From NCBI GenBank assembly GCA_963663145.1, contig OY760134.1, positions 1,240,001 to 1,304,000 on the forward strand: 64,000 nt of DNA. The letters are read 5' to 3'. Under the pieces are notes generated by a model. It was not told where the DNA came from and ran no database searches. It was given only the letters and a program-made list of their open reading frames with translations. Of this stretch, positions 17,615-26,698 are shown in pieces. The stretch comes from Azotimanducus sp963663145. GTDB lineage: Bacteria; Pseudomonadota; Gammaproteobacteria; Pseudomonadales; Azotimanducaceae. Every line of letters begins with the position of its first letter. Position 1 is the first letter of the stretch. Made by a program: the position numbers and the translations under genes.

Positions 17615-17781
17615 GCTGCCTCGTGAGCGTAACACTTGCGCTTATCCCGCTTGTCGCAATAGAATCTCACCCGCCTTCGGATGTTTGTCTGTCGGCGAAG
17701 TGGAATGGAGAGAGATCATTCACAACTGCAGTGCAGTGGAGGTATAACTTGGTAGTCAGCGTGAAGAATCGTTAGGCACGC

Positions 17782-18399
17782 ATGTCAAAGGCAAAGAACG
17801 AACGAGCGCTCGTGAATGAGCGCATAGCCGAAGAAATCAATTCTGACAAGGTGCGCTTGATCAGCGAGACCGGGGCGCAACTCGGTGTGGTTGACGCGAG
17901 CATCGCGCTGACTGAGGCAAAAAACCGAAATCTCGATTTGGTGCTGGTGGCGCCAGATGCGACTCCACCCGTTTGTAAGATCATGGATTATGGCAAGCGC
18001 CTCTTTGATTTGAAAAAGGCCCGCTCGCTACAGCGTCGTAACCAGAAGCAAATACACGTCAAAGAGATCAAGTTCCGTCCCGGTACGGAAGAGGGCGACT
18101 ACCGTGTCAAACTCCGCAAGCTCAAGGAGTTCTTGGAAGACGGTGATAAGACAAAGGTTTCATTGCGTTTTCGCGGACGGGAGTTGGCCCATCAAGAGCT
18201 CGGATTGGAGATGCTGAAACGGGTCGAAGCCGACTTGGAGGAGCACGCTTCAGTTGAGGCGGAGCCGGCCCTTGAGGGCCGACAAATGGTGATGGTGTTG
18301 GCCCCCCTAGCGAGAACGAAAAAGGGCGTGGCACGAGCACGGCGCGACAATAGCCTTGACAAACCGGAAGGAGAGGACTTGAAGGCCGAGCCTTCGTAA
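17782..18399 (+). CDS. infC: Translation initiation factor IF-3
   Basis: Binds the 30S subunit, prevents 50S joining and proofreads initiator tRNA and start codon. It has 205 residues with the N-domain (VNERIAEEIN, PPVCKIMDYGK), the basic linker and the C-domain (KEIKFRPGTEEGDYRVKLRKL, LRFRGRELAHQELG, EGRQMVMVLAP). A C-terminal tail of about 25 residues extends beyond the E. coli length. The start is ATG: a TAG at 17773-17775 in the same frame rules out an upstream AUU-type start. thrS is not upstream; bfr is. The expected partner rpmI is 1.3 kb away, separated by an antisense gene. Confidence 0.95.
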   Translation: MSKAKNERALVNERIAEEINSDKVRLISETGAQLGVVDASIALTEAKNRNLDLVLVAPDATPPVCKIMDYGKRLFDLKKARSLQRRNQKQIHVKEIKFRPGTEEGDYRVKLRKLKEFLEDGDKTKVSLRFRGRELAHQELGLEMLKRVEADLEEHASVEAEPALEGRQMVMVLAPLARTKKGVARARRDNSLDKPEGEDLKAEPS

Positions 18400-18538
18400 A
18401 CATTGACTTTCGCGATCCTTCCTTAGCGAGTCCGCTTGATGTACGGGCTGGCGCAGCGATTATTCTCACCATGGCTGCACTCGTATCACTGCGAATGAAT
18501 TCTCATCGCAGAATCGTTGAAGAGAGCCTTGTCACGCC

Positions 18539-19405
18539 TTAATCAGGATCAAGAATATCCTGAGTGCGAAGTGCAAAGTCGCTTGCGTCGTGACGTTCTA
18601 AGAGTTGCTTGGATTTGTCGCCAAATGATCGATTGACCATTTGTCCACGCTTGACCGCTGCTCTCGTTCCAACTTCTTCGACCCAACGATTCAAGTGGAT
18701 ATAGCTTTGCGCTTCGAGAAACTCGGCCGCTTGGTACGCGCGGTTGCGGACCACGGCGCCATACCACGGCCAGATCGCCATGTCGGCAATCGTGTAGTGG
18801 TCGCCGCAGATGTACTGGCGCTCCGCCAAGTTTTTGTCCAGCACATCAAGTTGCCGTTTCACTTCCATGGTGTAGCGATCAATGGCGTACTCAATCTTGA
18901 TCGGAGCATAGGCATAGAAGTGTCCAAATCCACCGCCCAAGAGCGGTGCGGCGCCCATCTGCCAAAAGAGCCACGAGAGACACTCCGCCTTCGTGCCGTT
19001 GTTCGGCAGAAATGCGTCGAACTTCTCAGCAAGGTGGAGCAAGATCGCGCCGGATTCAAATACGCGGAGCGGCGCATTGCCGCTGTGATCGACCAAGGCG
19101 GGAATCTTCGAGTTCGGGTTGGCACCCACAAAGCCGCTGCCAAACTGCGCACCTTCTCCGATGTTGATCAGCCAAGCATCGTATTCCGCTCCGCTGTGCC
19201 CTTGCGCCAACAATTCCTCAAGCATGATCGTCACCTTGACACCATTCGGTGTGGCAAGCGAGTAGAGTTGCAATTGATGCTTGCCGACCGGAAGGCTTTG
19301 CTCGAATTGAGCGCCGGAAGTAGGGCGATTGATGTTGCTGAACGCTTGGGCGGCGTCTGGATTCCATTTCCATACCTTTGGAGGTTCGTAGGCGGCGTCG
19401 GTCAT
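18539..19405 (-). CDS. yghU: Glutathione S-transferase, YghU type
   Basis: A glutathione/disulfide-bond oxidoreductase-type GST. The 288-residue protein matches YghU over its whole length: N-terminal extension (EPPKVWKWNPDAAQAFSNIN), thioredoxin fold with TPNGVKVTIMLEEL and NPNSKIPALVDH, the glutathione-binding FESGAILLHLAEK, and a helical C-domain with HYTIADMAIWPW. It lies on the minus strand between infC and rpmI, breaking an otherwise conserved operon. Codon use looks like its neighbours. Confidence 0.92.
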   Translation of the reverse strand: MTDAAYEPPKVWKWNPDAAQAFSNINRPTSGAQFEQSLPVGKHQLQLYSLATPNGVKVTIMLEELLAQGHSGAEYDAWLINIGEGAQFGSGFVGANPNSKIPALVDHSGNAPLRVFESGAILLHLAEKFDAFLPNNGTKAECLSWLFWQMGAAPLLGGGFGHFYAYAPIKIEYAIDRYTMEVKRQLDVLDKNLAERQYICGDHYTIADMAIWPWYGAVVRNRAYQAAEFLEAQSYIHLNRWVEEVGTRAAVKRGQMVNRSFGDKSKQLLERHDASDFALRTQDILDPD

Positions 19406-19654
19406 GTTGGTTGTTTCTTAGTCGTGTTGGAAGGTGTTTCAGTCGGTTGAAGAGGCTGATGGAATGCCTTGCGTCTCAGTATTGTAGAGACTTGTCTTGT
19501 TGGATGGCCCGCAATTCTCATTTGGCTCTGACCTCGCCGTCCGGTAAACGAGGTCCGTGTTTTCAGCGCGAACCGTGCGTAGTTGACTCGTCTGATATTG
19601 TTGTGATTGAGGTCACGCGCCAAAACGAGAATTGCTCTTGGATGGGAAGAGAGC

Positions 19655-19684
19655 GTGACACAAGTCGGTACATGAGGCTAAAAT
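19655..19684 (+). promoter_or_regulatory. Candidate sigma70 promoter for rpmI-rplT-pheST
   Basis: GTGACA (19655-19660) and TAAAAT (19679-19684) are 18 bp apart, each one mismatch from consensus. They lie in the 319-bp gap between yghU and rpmI, where a new promoter is needed because infC transcription meets an antisense gene. The rest of this gap shows nothing else recognisable. Confidence 0.5.
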
Positions 19685-19687
19685 GCG

Positions 19688-19706
19688 CGTCTAACTTGAC
19701 TAGACG
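19688..19706 (+). promoter_or_regulatory. Leader hairpin before rpmI
   Basis: A perfect 6-bp stem CGTCTA / TAGACG with a 7-nt loop ends 18 nt before the rpmI start codon. It could be part of an L20-type autoregulatory leader. It lacks a T-run, so a terminator is unlikely. Confidence 0.35.
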
Positions 19707-19724
19707 TACAGGCGAAGACTGATC

Positions 19725-19925
19725 ATGCCTCGGCAAAAGACTCATCGCGGCGCGGCGCGGCGTTTTCGACGCACCGCCAATGGGTTCAAACACCGTGGCG
19801 CGCACCGTAATCACAATCTTTCGAAGCGCAGTACGCGCCAAAAACGCCAGAGTCGGAGCCTGACGCCTCTGTCTGATCAGGACCAAGCGCGGGTACAAAA
19901 ACTGCTTCCGGGCAAGGCGAGATAA
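19725..19925 (+). CDS. rpmI: 50S ribosomal protein L35
   Basis: A small, highly basic ribosomal protein of 66 residues. The family start MP..KT.RGAA.RF and the FKH...HNLSKRSTRQKR core are recognisable, although the sequence is divergent from the E. coli protein. It precedes rplT by 49 bp. Confidence 0.93.
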   Translation: MPRQKTHRGAARRFRRTANGFKHRGAHRNHNLSKRSTRQKRQSRSLTPLSDQDQARVQKLLPGKAR

Positions 19926-19974
19926 AACTGCCGATCACTCAGCCGAAAATCATCCGAAAAGAGAAACCTACATC

Positions 19975-20334
19975 ATGCCAAGAGTGAAACGCGGTGTCGT
20001 CAGACACAAGCGCCATCAGCGAATTCTCGCTCAAGCCAAGGGCTATCGCGGAGCGCGCAGCCGCAGTTTCCGCATCGCCAAGCAGGCCGTCATCAAAGCG
20101 GGACAATACGCCTATCGTGACCGGCGCCAAAAAAAGCGTCAATTCAGAGCCCTGTGGATCACGCGGATCAATGCGGCAGCTCGCCGACACGGCCTCTCCT
20201 ACAGCCAGTTTATTCACGGGCTAGAAGCCGCCGACCTCAAATTGGATCGCAAGATTCTTGCTGATCTAGCGCTTCATGAGCAGGAAGCATTTGCGAATCT
20301 GGCCGGCAAGGCGAAGGCGGCGCTTGCGTCCTGA
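19975..20334 (+). CDS. rplT: 50S ribosomal protein L20
   Basis: A 119-residue ribosomal assembly protein with canonical segments MPRVKRGV, AKGYRGARSRSFRIAKQAVIKA, RDRRQKKRQFR and LWITRINAA. In other bacteria it represses its own operon by binding the leader. It sits just upstream of pheS in the usual order. Confidence 0.97.
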   Translation: MPRVKRGVVRHKRHQRILAQAKGYRGARSRSFRIAKQAVIKAGQYAYRDRRQKKRQFRALWITRINAAARRHGLSYSQFIHGLEAADLKLDRKILADLALHEQEAFANLAGKAKAALAS

Positions 20335-20370
20335 TACAGGTTGGCGTGCGCCGTCAGTGGTGTGCGGGTT

Positions 20371-21417
20371 ATGGAGCGCGCGATGACGGGAATCCCCGAA
20401 CTGGTCACCAAAGCGCTCGAAGAGGTGCATGCTGCCGATAGCGCCACCGAACTCTCTTCTGTGCGTGCCCGATACTTTGGCCGAAAGGGGCTGCTCAGCA
20501 ATCTGAGGCGCGAACTCAGGTCGGTTGCCCAGGAAGAGCGGGCCGCCCGAGGACGAGACATCAATGAAAGTTCCAAGCGTCTGTCAGATGCCATCGACAC
20601 CCGTTCAAAGGAAATTGATCGCAAAGCTTTGGACGACAAACTCTCGCAAGAACCCTTGGACATCACCTTGCCCGGACGCCGACAATCGCAAGGCGGTTTG
20701 CATCCGCTGACGCTTGTGCTGCACCGGATTGAAGATATTTTTGTCGGGGCGGGCTTTGATATGGTTGACGGGCCGGAGATAGAAACCGATTACTACAATT
20801 TCACCGCACTGAATATTCCATTCGACCATCCCGCGCGTGCGATGCACGATACCTTCTACATTGATGATCGCGGAAACTCCGAAGTGGTGCTGCGTACCCA
20901 TACCTCTCCAGCGCAGGTGCGGACCATGGAAGCCCGTCAGCCGCCGCTTCGAATTATTAGTCCAGGGAGGGTGTATCGGCGGGATTCGGATATCACCCAC
21001 AGTCCAATGTTCCATCAGGTTGAAGGGCTCGCGATTGATCGGAACATCGGGCTCGCACACTTGAAAGGCACAATCAGCGAGTTTCTCAATTGCTTCTTTG
21101 AGAGGGAGTTGGCGGTGAGATTTCGCCCCTCTTATTTCCCCTTCACCGAACCCTCGGCCGAAGTCGATGTGCAGTGTGTCCACTGCGGTGGGCGCGGTTG
21201 CCGCTCTTGCAAGTACACCGGTTGGCTTGAGGTCATGGGCTGCGGCGTGGTCAACCCTCGCGTGCTGCAAATGAGCGGCGTCGACCCGGAGGCTTGGTGC
21301 GGATACGCGTTCGGCTTTGGCGTTGACCGTCTTGCCATGCTCTATTTCGGCGTGGCGGATCTGAGACAGTTCTATGCGAATGATCTCGATTTCTTGCGGC
21401 AATTCGACGGGATGTAG
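20371..21417 (+). CDS. pheS: Phenylalanine-tRNA ligase alpha subunit
   Basis: The catalytic subunit of the (alpha-beta)2 enzyme charging tRNA-Phe. From the ATG at 20371 it has 348 residues. An N-terminal coiled coil precedes the class II aminoacyl-tRNA synthetase core: motif 2 region (SPGRVYRRDSDITHSPMFHQVEG) and motif 3 (GYAFGFGVDRLAMLYFGVADLR). The frame is open to a TTG at 20341, and ATG 20383 is another option. pheT begins 3 bp after the stop. Confidence 0.95.
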   Translation: MERAMTGIPELVTKALEEVHAADSATELSSVRARYFGRKGLLSNLRRELRSVAQEERAARGRDINESSKRLSDAIDTRSKEIDRKALDDKLSQEPLDITLPGRRQSQGGLHPLTLVLHRIEDIFVGAGFDMVDGPEIETDYYNFTALNIPFDHPARAMHDTFYIDDRGNSEVVLRTHTSPAQVRTMEARQPPLRIISPGRVYRRDSDITHSPMFHQVEGLAIDRNIGLAHLKGTISEFLNCFFERELAVRFRPSYFPFTEPSAEVDVQCVHCGGRGCRSCKYTGWLEVMGCGVVNPRVLQMSGVDPEAWCGYAFGFGVDRLAMLYFGVADLRQFYANDLDFLRQFDGM

Positions 21418-21420
21418 ATC

Positions 21421-23805
21421 GTGAGATTCAGTGAGTCATGGCTGCGTGGCTTCATTTCTCCCACGCCCGAACTGGATACCCAGCAACTTGCCGACCGCCT
21501 CACCATGCTCGGTTTGGAGGTCGATTCTATAGAGTCCGCCGGACAGGTGGACACGCGCGTGATCGTCGCCGAAATCGTATCGGCCACTCCCTTGCAATCG
21601 GGGTCTTCCCTAGTTCTCTGCGATCTCAATGTTGGCCCCCGGAAGGAGCCGCTGCAAGTGCTGTGCGGGGCACCCAATTTGTACGTGGGTATGAAGTCGG
21701 CGTGCGCGCAAGCGGGCGCCGAGATCGCAATTGGTCGAGTGGAAGCCCGCGAGATTCATGGTCATCTCTCGCAAGGCATGCTGGTGAGTGAGCAGGAAAT
21801 TGGCTTGAGCGACACCTCTGATCGCATCATCGAACTTGACGCAACCGCTCGCGTCGGCGAGCCAATTCAACAAGCGCTCGATCTTGATGATGCATGCATC
21901 GGCTTGGATCTCACGCCTGACCGAGGCGATTGTTTGGGCGTGCTTGGCATCGCGCGCGACTTGGCGGCGTCCTTGGAGGCCGACTTGGTAGTGCCGTCCT
22001 TTCCTGAGCCGCTCTCGGGTATTGAAGATGCGTTTCCGGTTGGAGTAGAAGCGCCGAAGGCTTGTGCGAGCTATCTCGCCGCCATTTGTCGCGGGATGGA
22101 TGGCGGGCATGCCTCTCCCATATGGCTGCGCGAACGCTTGCGACGATCGGGTCTGCGATGCATTCATCCGGCGGTGGACGTGACCAACTACGTTATGTTG
22201 GAGCTTGGCAGTCCACTGCATGCCTTTGATCTTGACAAGATTGAGGGTGGCATTTTCGTGCGCTTTGGCCGCAAGGGTGAACGCCTCGCCTTGCTCGACG
22301 GGAGAAAGATCGATCTTGATGCCGAGACGCTCGCGATTTGCGACCACCGCGGTCCGGTGGCGCTGGCCGGCATCATGGGGGACAGCCTCTCGGGCGTCAC
22401 CGCCGAGACGAGCGATGTGCTGATTGAATGTGCATGGTTCCAACCTCTTTCGCTTGGGCGCACGGCGCGTCGACTCGGCATACAAACGGATGCATCCACA
22501 CGATTCGAACGTGGCGTAAACCCCGCGATGATGAAGTTTGCGATGGACCGCGCCCGCCAACTGCTCGCCGAGCTCTGTGGAGCCAAGTTGGGACCCGTGA
22601 CAAGGGCGAATTTCGAGTCTGAACTTCCGCAGTACTCGCACATTGCGTTGCGTAGCTCGCAGGTAAAACGGCTTATCGGTCAAGAGATTGATGCGAATTT
22701 CATCGAAAGGAGCTTGTCGTGCCTAGGGTTTGTATTGAAGCGCGAAACAGCAGGAAGTTGGGTGGCCTCGGTGCCTTCTCACAGGTTCGATATTGAGGGA
22801 GAAGCAGATCTGGTTGAAGAGGTGGCAAGATTGCATGGATTTGATCAGATTTCTGACGTGCCGTGCGAGGGTGTGCGTTCGGTTCCGCAATTGGTGCGCG
22901 GTGCTCGAGGTTTGCGTGAATTCATCGCCGCACAGGGGTATCGCGAGGTCATCAGCTATAGCTTCTTGCCAAGAAGCCTTGCGGAAGGCTTGGGAGAAAC
23001 GGACAGTCCGGTGACTTTGCTCAATCCCATGTCGAGTGACCAAGCTGTGATGCGCACAAGTTTGATCCCGGGTCTCTTGCGCACGCTTGCAAGCAATACC
23101 GCGCGGCAGCATACGAGGGCACGCCTGTTTGAGCTTGGTCGAGTATTCTTACGCGGTAATGCCGATATTGAAAGCCAGCCCCTGCGGTTGGCGGGAGTGC
23201 ATTGCGGAGCCCTATCGCCCGAATCTTGGAATCAGTCGAAACGCGATGTGGATTTTTTTGATATGAAGGGTGACGTGGAGCGCATTTTGGAGTACACAGG
23301 TGTTGCGCCAATGGCGAGATGGCAGCCAAGCTCGTACCCGTTGTGTCATCCGGGGCGCGGCGCGGCGCTGGTATTGAATGGTGAGGAGGTCGGCCTCGTT
23401 GCGGAGCTTCACCCTGATCGTGCGCAGGCGGTTGGGATTGACGCTCAGGTGAGCTTTTTTGAGCTTGATGTGAATTCAATTGCGGAGCGTCTGCCGTCGA
23501 AATTCGTTGAGCCATCGAAATTCCCGCGTGTTCGGCGCGATCTGGCGTTGGTCGTGAGGCGCACAGTGCCCGTGTCCGACCTTGAGCAAACCATCCGCGA
23601 GGTGAGCGATGAACTCTTGTGCGAGCTTGGTGTCTTTGACGTGTATGTGGGGAGTGGTGTAGGAAAGCGTGACAAGAGCGTTGCAGTTCGACTAATATTT
23701 CAAACTCATGGGCGCACACTCACGGATGAGGAAGTGTCTCAACGCGTGGATCTGATCGTGGATGCGCTGAAAATGCGGTTTGATGCAAGTCTTCGTGGCG
23801 TATAA
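21421..23805 (+). CDS. pheT: Phenylalanine-tRNA ligase beta subunit
   Basis: A 794-residue partner of PheS with the full bacterial domain order: N-terminal region, tRNA-binding OB-fold (about 40-150, VIVAEIVSATPL), B3/B4 editing domain (about 210-400, including HPAVDVTNYVMLELG), B5 domain, synthetase-like core (VISYSFLP, LLNPMSSDQAVMRTSLIPGLL) and the C-terminal anticodon-binding ferredoxin-fold domain. It uses a GTG start 3 bp after pheS, indicating translational coupling. Confidence 0.97.
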   Translation: MRFSESWLRGFISPTPELDTQQLADRLTMLGLEVDSIESAGQVDTRVIVAEIVSATPLQSGSSLVLCDLNVGPRKEPLQVLCGAPNLYVGMKSACAQAGAEIAIGRVEAREIHGHLSQGMLVSEQEIGLSDTSDRIIELDATARVGEPIQQALDLDDACIGLDLTPDRGDCLGVLGIARDLAASLEADLVVPSFPEPLSGIEDAFPVGVEAPKACASYLAAICRGMDGGHASPIWLRERLRRSGLRCIHPAVDVTNYVMLELGSPLHAFDLDKIEGGIFVRFGRKGERLALLDGRKIDLDAETLAICDHRGPVALAGIMGDSLSGVTAETSDVLIECAWFQPLSLGRTARRLGIQTDASTRFERGVNPAMMKFAMDRARQLLAELCGAKLGPVTRANFESELPQYSHIALRSSQVKRLIGQEIDANFIERSLSCLGFVLKRETAGSWVASVPSHRFDIEGEADLVEEVARLHGFDQISDVPCEGVRSVPQLVRGARGLREFIAAQGYREVISYSFLPRSLAEGLGETDSPVTLLNPMSSDQAVMRTSLIPGLLRTLASNTARQHTRARLFELGRVFLRGNADIESQPLRLAGVHCGALSPESWNQSKRDVDFFDMKGDVERILEYTGVAPMARWQPSSYPLCHPGRGAALVLNGEEVGLVAELHPDRAQAVGIDAQVSFFELDVNSIAERLPSKFVEPSKFPRVRRDLALVVRRTVPVSDLEQTIREVSDELLCELGVFDVYVGSGVGKRDKSVAVRLIFQTHGRTLTDEEVSQRVDLIVDALKMRFDASLRGV

Positions 23806-23885
23806 GTCTGAGTTTGTTCATCGCAGCTTATGAGGTATCGAGAAAGCAGCCTGGCCAAGCCTAGGAATGGTGGGGGTTATTGAGG

Positions 23886-24215
23886 GTGTCCAGTTCAGTG
23901 AAAGAAGATGCAACGCTCACAAAGGCGGAGATCGTCAATCGCCTGCATGTGGATTTGGGATTCAGCAAACTCGAGGCGCGCCGGCTGGCGGAGACTTTCT
24001 TTGAAGAGATTTCCAAGACCTTGGAGCGCAACGAAGTTGTTAAATTGTCCGGGTTTGGGAATTTTGTGTTGTGGAGCAAGCGTGCGCGAATCGGTAGAAA
24101 TCCCAAGACCGGCGTACCGACCACCATTACCGCTCGTCGGGTGGTGACCTTCAAGCCGGGGAAGAAGCTTCGCAATCGAGTGCGGCGGGGCCGATTGCAA
24201 CACTTGAACGACTAG
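23886..24215 (+). CDS. ihfA: Integration host factor alpha subunit
   Basis: A DNA-bending nucleoid protein that forms a heterodimer with IhfB. The sequence LTKAEIVNRLHVDLGFSKLEA, LSGFGNFVLWSKRARIGRNPKTG and the basic C-terminus are diagnostic. The start is uncertain: no ATG exists, and GTG 23886 (with GGGGG 9 nt upstream) or GTG 23898 are the best candidates. The conserved position after pheT supports the alpha rather than the beta subunit. Confidence 0.93.
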   Translation: MSSSVKEDATLTKAEIVNRLHVDLGFSKLEARRLAETFFEEISKTLERNEVVKLSGFGNFVLWSKRARIGRNPKTGVPTTITARRVVTFKPGKKLRNRVRRGRLQHLND

Positions 24216-24234
24216 CAAAGGATACGGGGGAGCG

Positions 24235-24639
24235 GTGCCCGATTCGCAAGGAGAGGCGTTGAACGCCGGCACAGGCCAAGCAGACCTCGCGCCTATTCCA
24301 AACAAACTCTATTTCACCATTGGCGAAGTGAGCCAACTCTGCGAGGTGCCCGCACATGTTTTGCGTTACTGGGAGCGCAAGGTGCCTGGTTTGTCTCAGG
24401 TCTCTCGGCGCAAGAACCGGCGGTATTACCGACGCGAAGACGTGATAAGAGCAAGACGGTTTCGAGAGCTTGTCTATGATCAGGGCATGACCATCAAGGG
24501 TGCTGTGCAGGTGCTCGAAACCCCGCCCGAGCAAGGTGAACAGCCGCCGAGCCCAAGAGCGGGACGGGAGCTGCGCGATATCCGAGAAGGCTTGCAAGAA
24601 GTCTCACGCATGCTGGAGAGGGGGTTCGATACACACTAG
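24235..24639 (+). CDS. MerR-family transcriptional regulator
   Basis: A 134-residue regulator with a MerR-type winged helix (FTIGEVSQLCEVPAHVLRYWE, then RRYYRREDVIRARRFRELV) and a short C-terminal helix. It starts with GTG 19 bp after ihfA. A MerR-like gene directly after ihfA and before tRNA-Pro is a conserved gammaproteobacterial arrangement. The protein lacks the Cys residues of metal-sensing MerR proteins; its ligand and targets are unknown. Confidence 0.88.
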   Translation: MPDSQGEALNAGTGQADLAPIPNKLYFTIGEVSQLCEVPAHVLRYWERKVPGLSQVSRRKNRRYYRREDVIRARRFRELVYDQGMTIKGAVQVLETPPEQGEQPPSPRAGRELRDIREGLQEVSRMLERGFDTH

Positions 24640-24709
24640 TGTCAAGGCGGGAGCGAGACACAGACGAGTGCACTGGGCCGCAAATAAACGCGATAATACG
24701 CAATGAGCT

Positions 24710-24786
24710 CGGGACGTAGCGCAGTCTGGTAGCGCACCACACTGGGGGTGTGGTGGTCGCAGGTTCAAATCCTGTCGTCCCGACCA
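24710..24786 (+). tRNA. tRNA-Pro (GGG)
   Basis: A 77-nt cloverleaf with acceptor CGGGACG / CGTCCCG, anticodon stem CCACA/TGTGG, loop CTGGGGG (anticodon GGG at 24744-24746), T-arm GCAGG-TTCAAAT-CCTGT and encoded CCA. A GATAAT box lies 13 bp upstream. Confidence 0.95.
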
Positions 24787-24821
24787 AGTTATGACGATGT
24801 TCGCCGAAGTAGAATTGGCGC

Positions 24822-26660
24822 ATGAGTCAGAATGCCTTCGACAAGACTTCTTTTCTCCGTTCGCTGACCAATAAGCCCGGTGTGTACCGCATGCTCGATG
24901 CTGCGGGGGATGTTCTGTACGTTGGTAAGGCGCGCAACCTGAAGAAGCGTGTCGCCAGCTACTTTGTAAAGACCCGATTACCGAGCAAGACTCGAGCGAT
25001 GGTCGGGCGCATCCGGAATATCGAAGTGACCGTGACGCAAAGCGAATCCGAAGCCCTACTCTTGGAGCAATCCCTGATCAAGCGACTTGAACCCCCATAC
25101 AACGTCGTTTTTCGCGACAACAAGACCTATCCGCTGATTCATCTATCCGATCATGCGGAATTTCCGCGCCTCAGCTTCTACCGGGGTTCACAAAAGGAAC
25201 CTGGCCGGTATTTTGGGCCCTTTCCGAGCGCCTATGCGGCTCGTCAGAGTCTGACAATTCTCCAGCGTCTCTTCACGCTGCGCACCTGTCAAGACAGCTT
25301 CTTCGAGAACAGAACGCGGCCGTGCCTTGAACACCAGATCAAGCGCTGCAGCGCCCCATGCGTGGGCAAGATCGATCCCCAATCCTACGCCGAGGACACG
25401 CAGCATGCAGTGATGTTCCTTGAGGGACGCAATCGGGCGGTGCTTGAAGAGTTTACCGATGCAATGAGCCAAGCTTCGAAGTGTCTTGATTTTGAAACGG
25501 CGGCGTGGAAGCGGGACCAAATCGCTTGGCTACAAAAGATTCAAGAGCAGCAAGGCGTGTATACAAGTGATGGCGACGTGGATGTGCTGGCGGCGCGAAC
25601 GGCACCGGGTCTTGCCTGCGTGCACGGGCTCTTCATTCGCGGAGGCCTATTGATTGGGCAGAAGACCTGGTTCCCGAAAGACAGCCTGCAACAGCCGGCG
25701 GCCGAGGTGCTGGAATCCTTCGTCGCGCAGTACTATCTCGGCGGTGCCGGCATGGATGTCCCGCAAATCATCATCACCGAAGAGAAGCTGGAGGTTGCGG
25801 AGTTGCTATCCGACGTGCTCACAGATCAGCTCGGCAAGCGAGTCAAACTACTGACACGGGTTAGAGGCAGGCGCAGGCGCTGGTTGGAGACCGCCGCTGA
25901 GAATGCGAGCACGCAACTCAGTGCGCGTCTTTCCAGAAAACAGACCGTCGTCGAACGAATGATGGCGCTGCAAGACTTGTTGGAACTTGACGAACTGCCG
26001 GAACGGCTTGAGTGCTTTGACATCAGCCATACGGCTGGAGAGGCGACGGTGGCAAGCTGCGTCGTATTCGATTCAAACGGGCCGAAAAAGTCGGACTACC
26101 GACGCTTCAACATTGATGGGGTGAAGGAAGGTGATGACTTCGGTGCGATGCGCCAAGCGCTCACGAGACGTTACGCACGACTCGCCAAAGGTGAAGGCGA
26201 CTTGCCGAGCGCACTGATCATCGATGGGGGTACTGTGCAGGTCAATGTGGCAGTGAAGGTGCTTGCTGAGTATGGAATCGTCAGTGGTCAGGGAGGAATT
26301 ATGATCATCGGCGTTTCAAAGGGTCCGGGGCGCCGGCCCGGGACGGAGTCTTTTACGCTTGGAGACGGCTCAGCGCTCACAGTTGATCCGCACAGCCCCG
26401 CTGTACATCTGCTGTTGCACCTGCGAGACGAAGCCCATAGGTTCGCATTGGGTGGACACCGGCAACGGCGGCAAAAGGTGCGCCGCCAGTCGGCATTGGA
26501 TATGATCGACGGAGTGGGCCCTGCACGAAAACGTCAGTTGTTGCATCATTTTGGCAGCATTGCCGCCCTCAAGGGCGCCAGCATTGAGGAAATCGCCAAG
26601 GTGCATTCGATTAGCCGATCGCTTGCGGTTCGTATCCGTGACAGTCTGCAGGCCAACTGA
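24822..26660 (+). CDS. uvrC: Excinuclease ABC subunit C
   Basis: The nuclease subunit of nucleotide excision repair that makes both incisions around lesions. The 612-residue protein has the N-terminal GIY-YIG domain (KPGVYRMLDAAGDVLYVGKARNLKKRV), the Cys-rich RPCLEHQIKRCSAPCVG, a UVR motif (about 205-240), the RNase H-like endonuclease domain (ECFDISHTAGEATVASCVVFD) and tandem helix-hairpin-helix motifs at the C-terminus. pgsA follows 38 bp downstream, the same order as in many gammaproteobacteria. Confidence 0.97.
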   Translation: MSQNAFDKTSFLRSLTNKPGVYRMLDAAGDVLYVGKARNLKKRVASYFVKTRLPSKTRAMVGRIRNIEVTVTQSESEALLLEQSLIKRLEPPYNVVFRDNKTYPLIHLSDHAEFPRLSFYRGSQKEPGRYFGPFPSAYAARQSLTILQRLFTLRTCQDSFFENRTRPCLEHQIKRCSAPCVGKIDPQSYAEDTQHAVMFLEGRNRAVLEEFTDAMSQASKCLDFETAAWKRDQIAWLQKIQEQQGVYTSDGDVDVLAARTAPGLACVHGLFIRGGLLIGQKTWFPKDSLQQPAAEVLESFVAQYYLGGAGMDVPQIIITEEKLEVAELLSDVLTDQLGKRVKLLTRVRGRRRRWLETAAENASTQLSARLSRKQTVVERMMALQDLLELDELPERLECFDISHTAGEATVASCVVFDSNGPKKSDYRRFNIDGVKEGDDFGAMRQALTRRYARLAKGEGDLPSALIIDGGTVQVNVAVKVLAEYGIVSGQGGIMIIGVSKGPGRRPGTESFTLGDGSALTVDPHSPAVHLLLHLRDEAHRFALGGHRQRRQKVRRQSALDMIDGVGPARKRQLLHHFGSIAALKGASIEEIAKVHSISRSLAVRIRDSLQAN

Positions 26661-26698
26661 GCTAGGAGCGGGCACCAAATACACGACCAGCGAATGCC

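Noticed and set aside
21610..22683. 357-codon minus-strand frame inside pheT
   Set aside because: It is antisense to PheT with no recognisable protein features.
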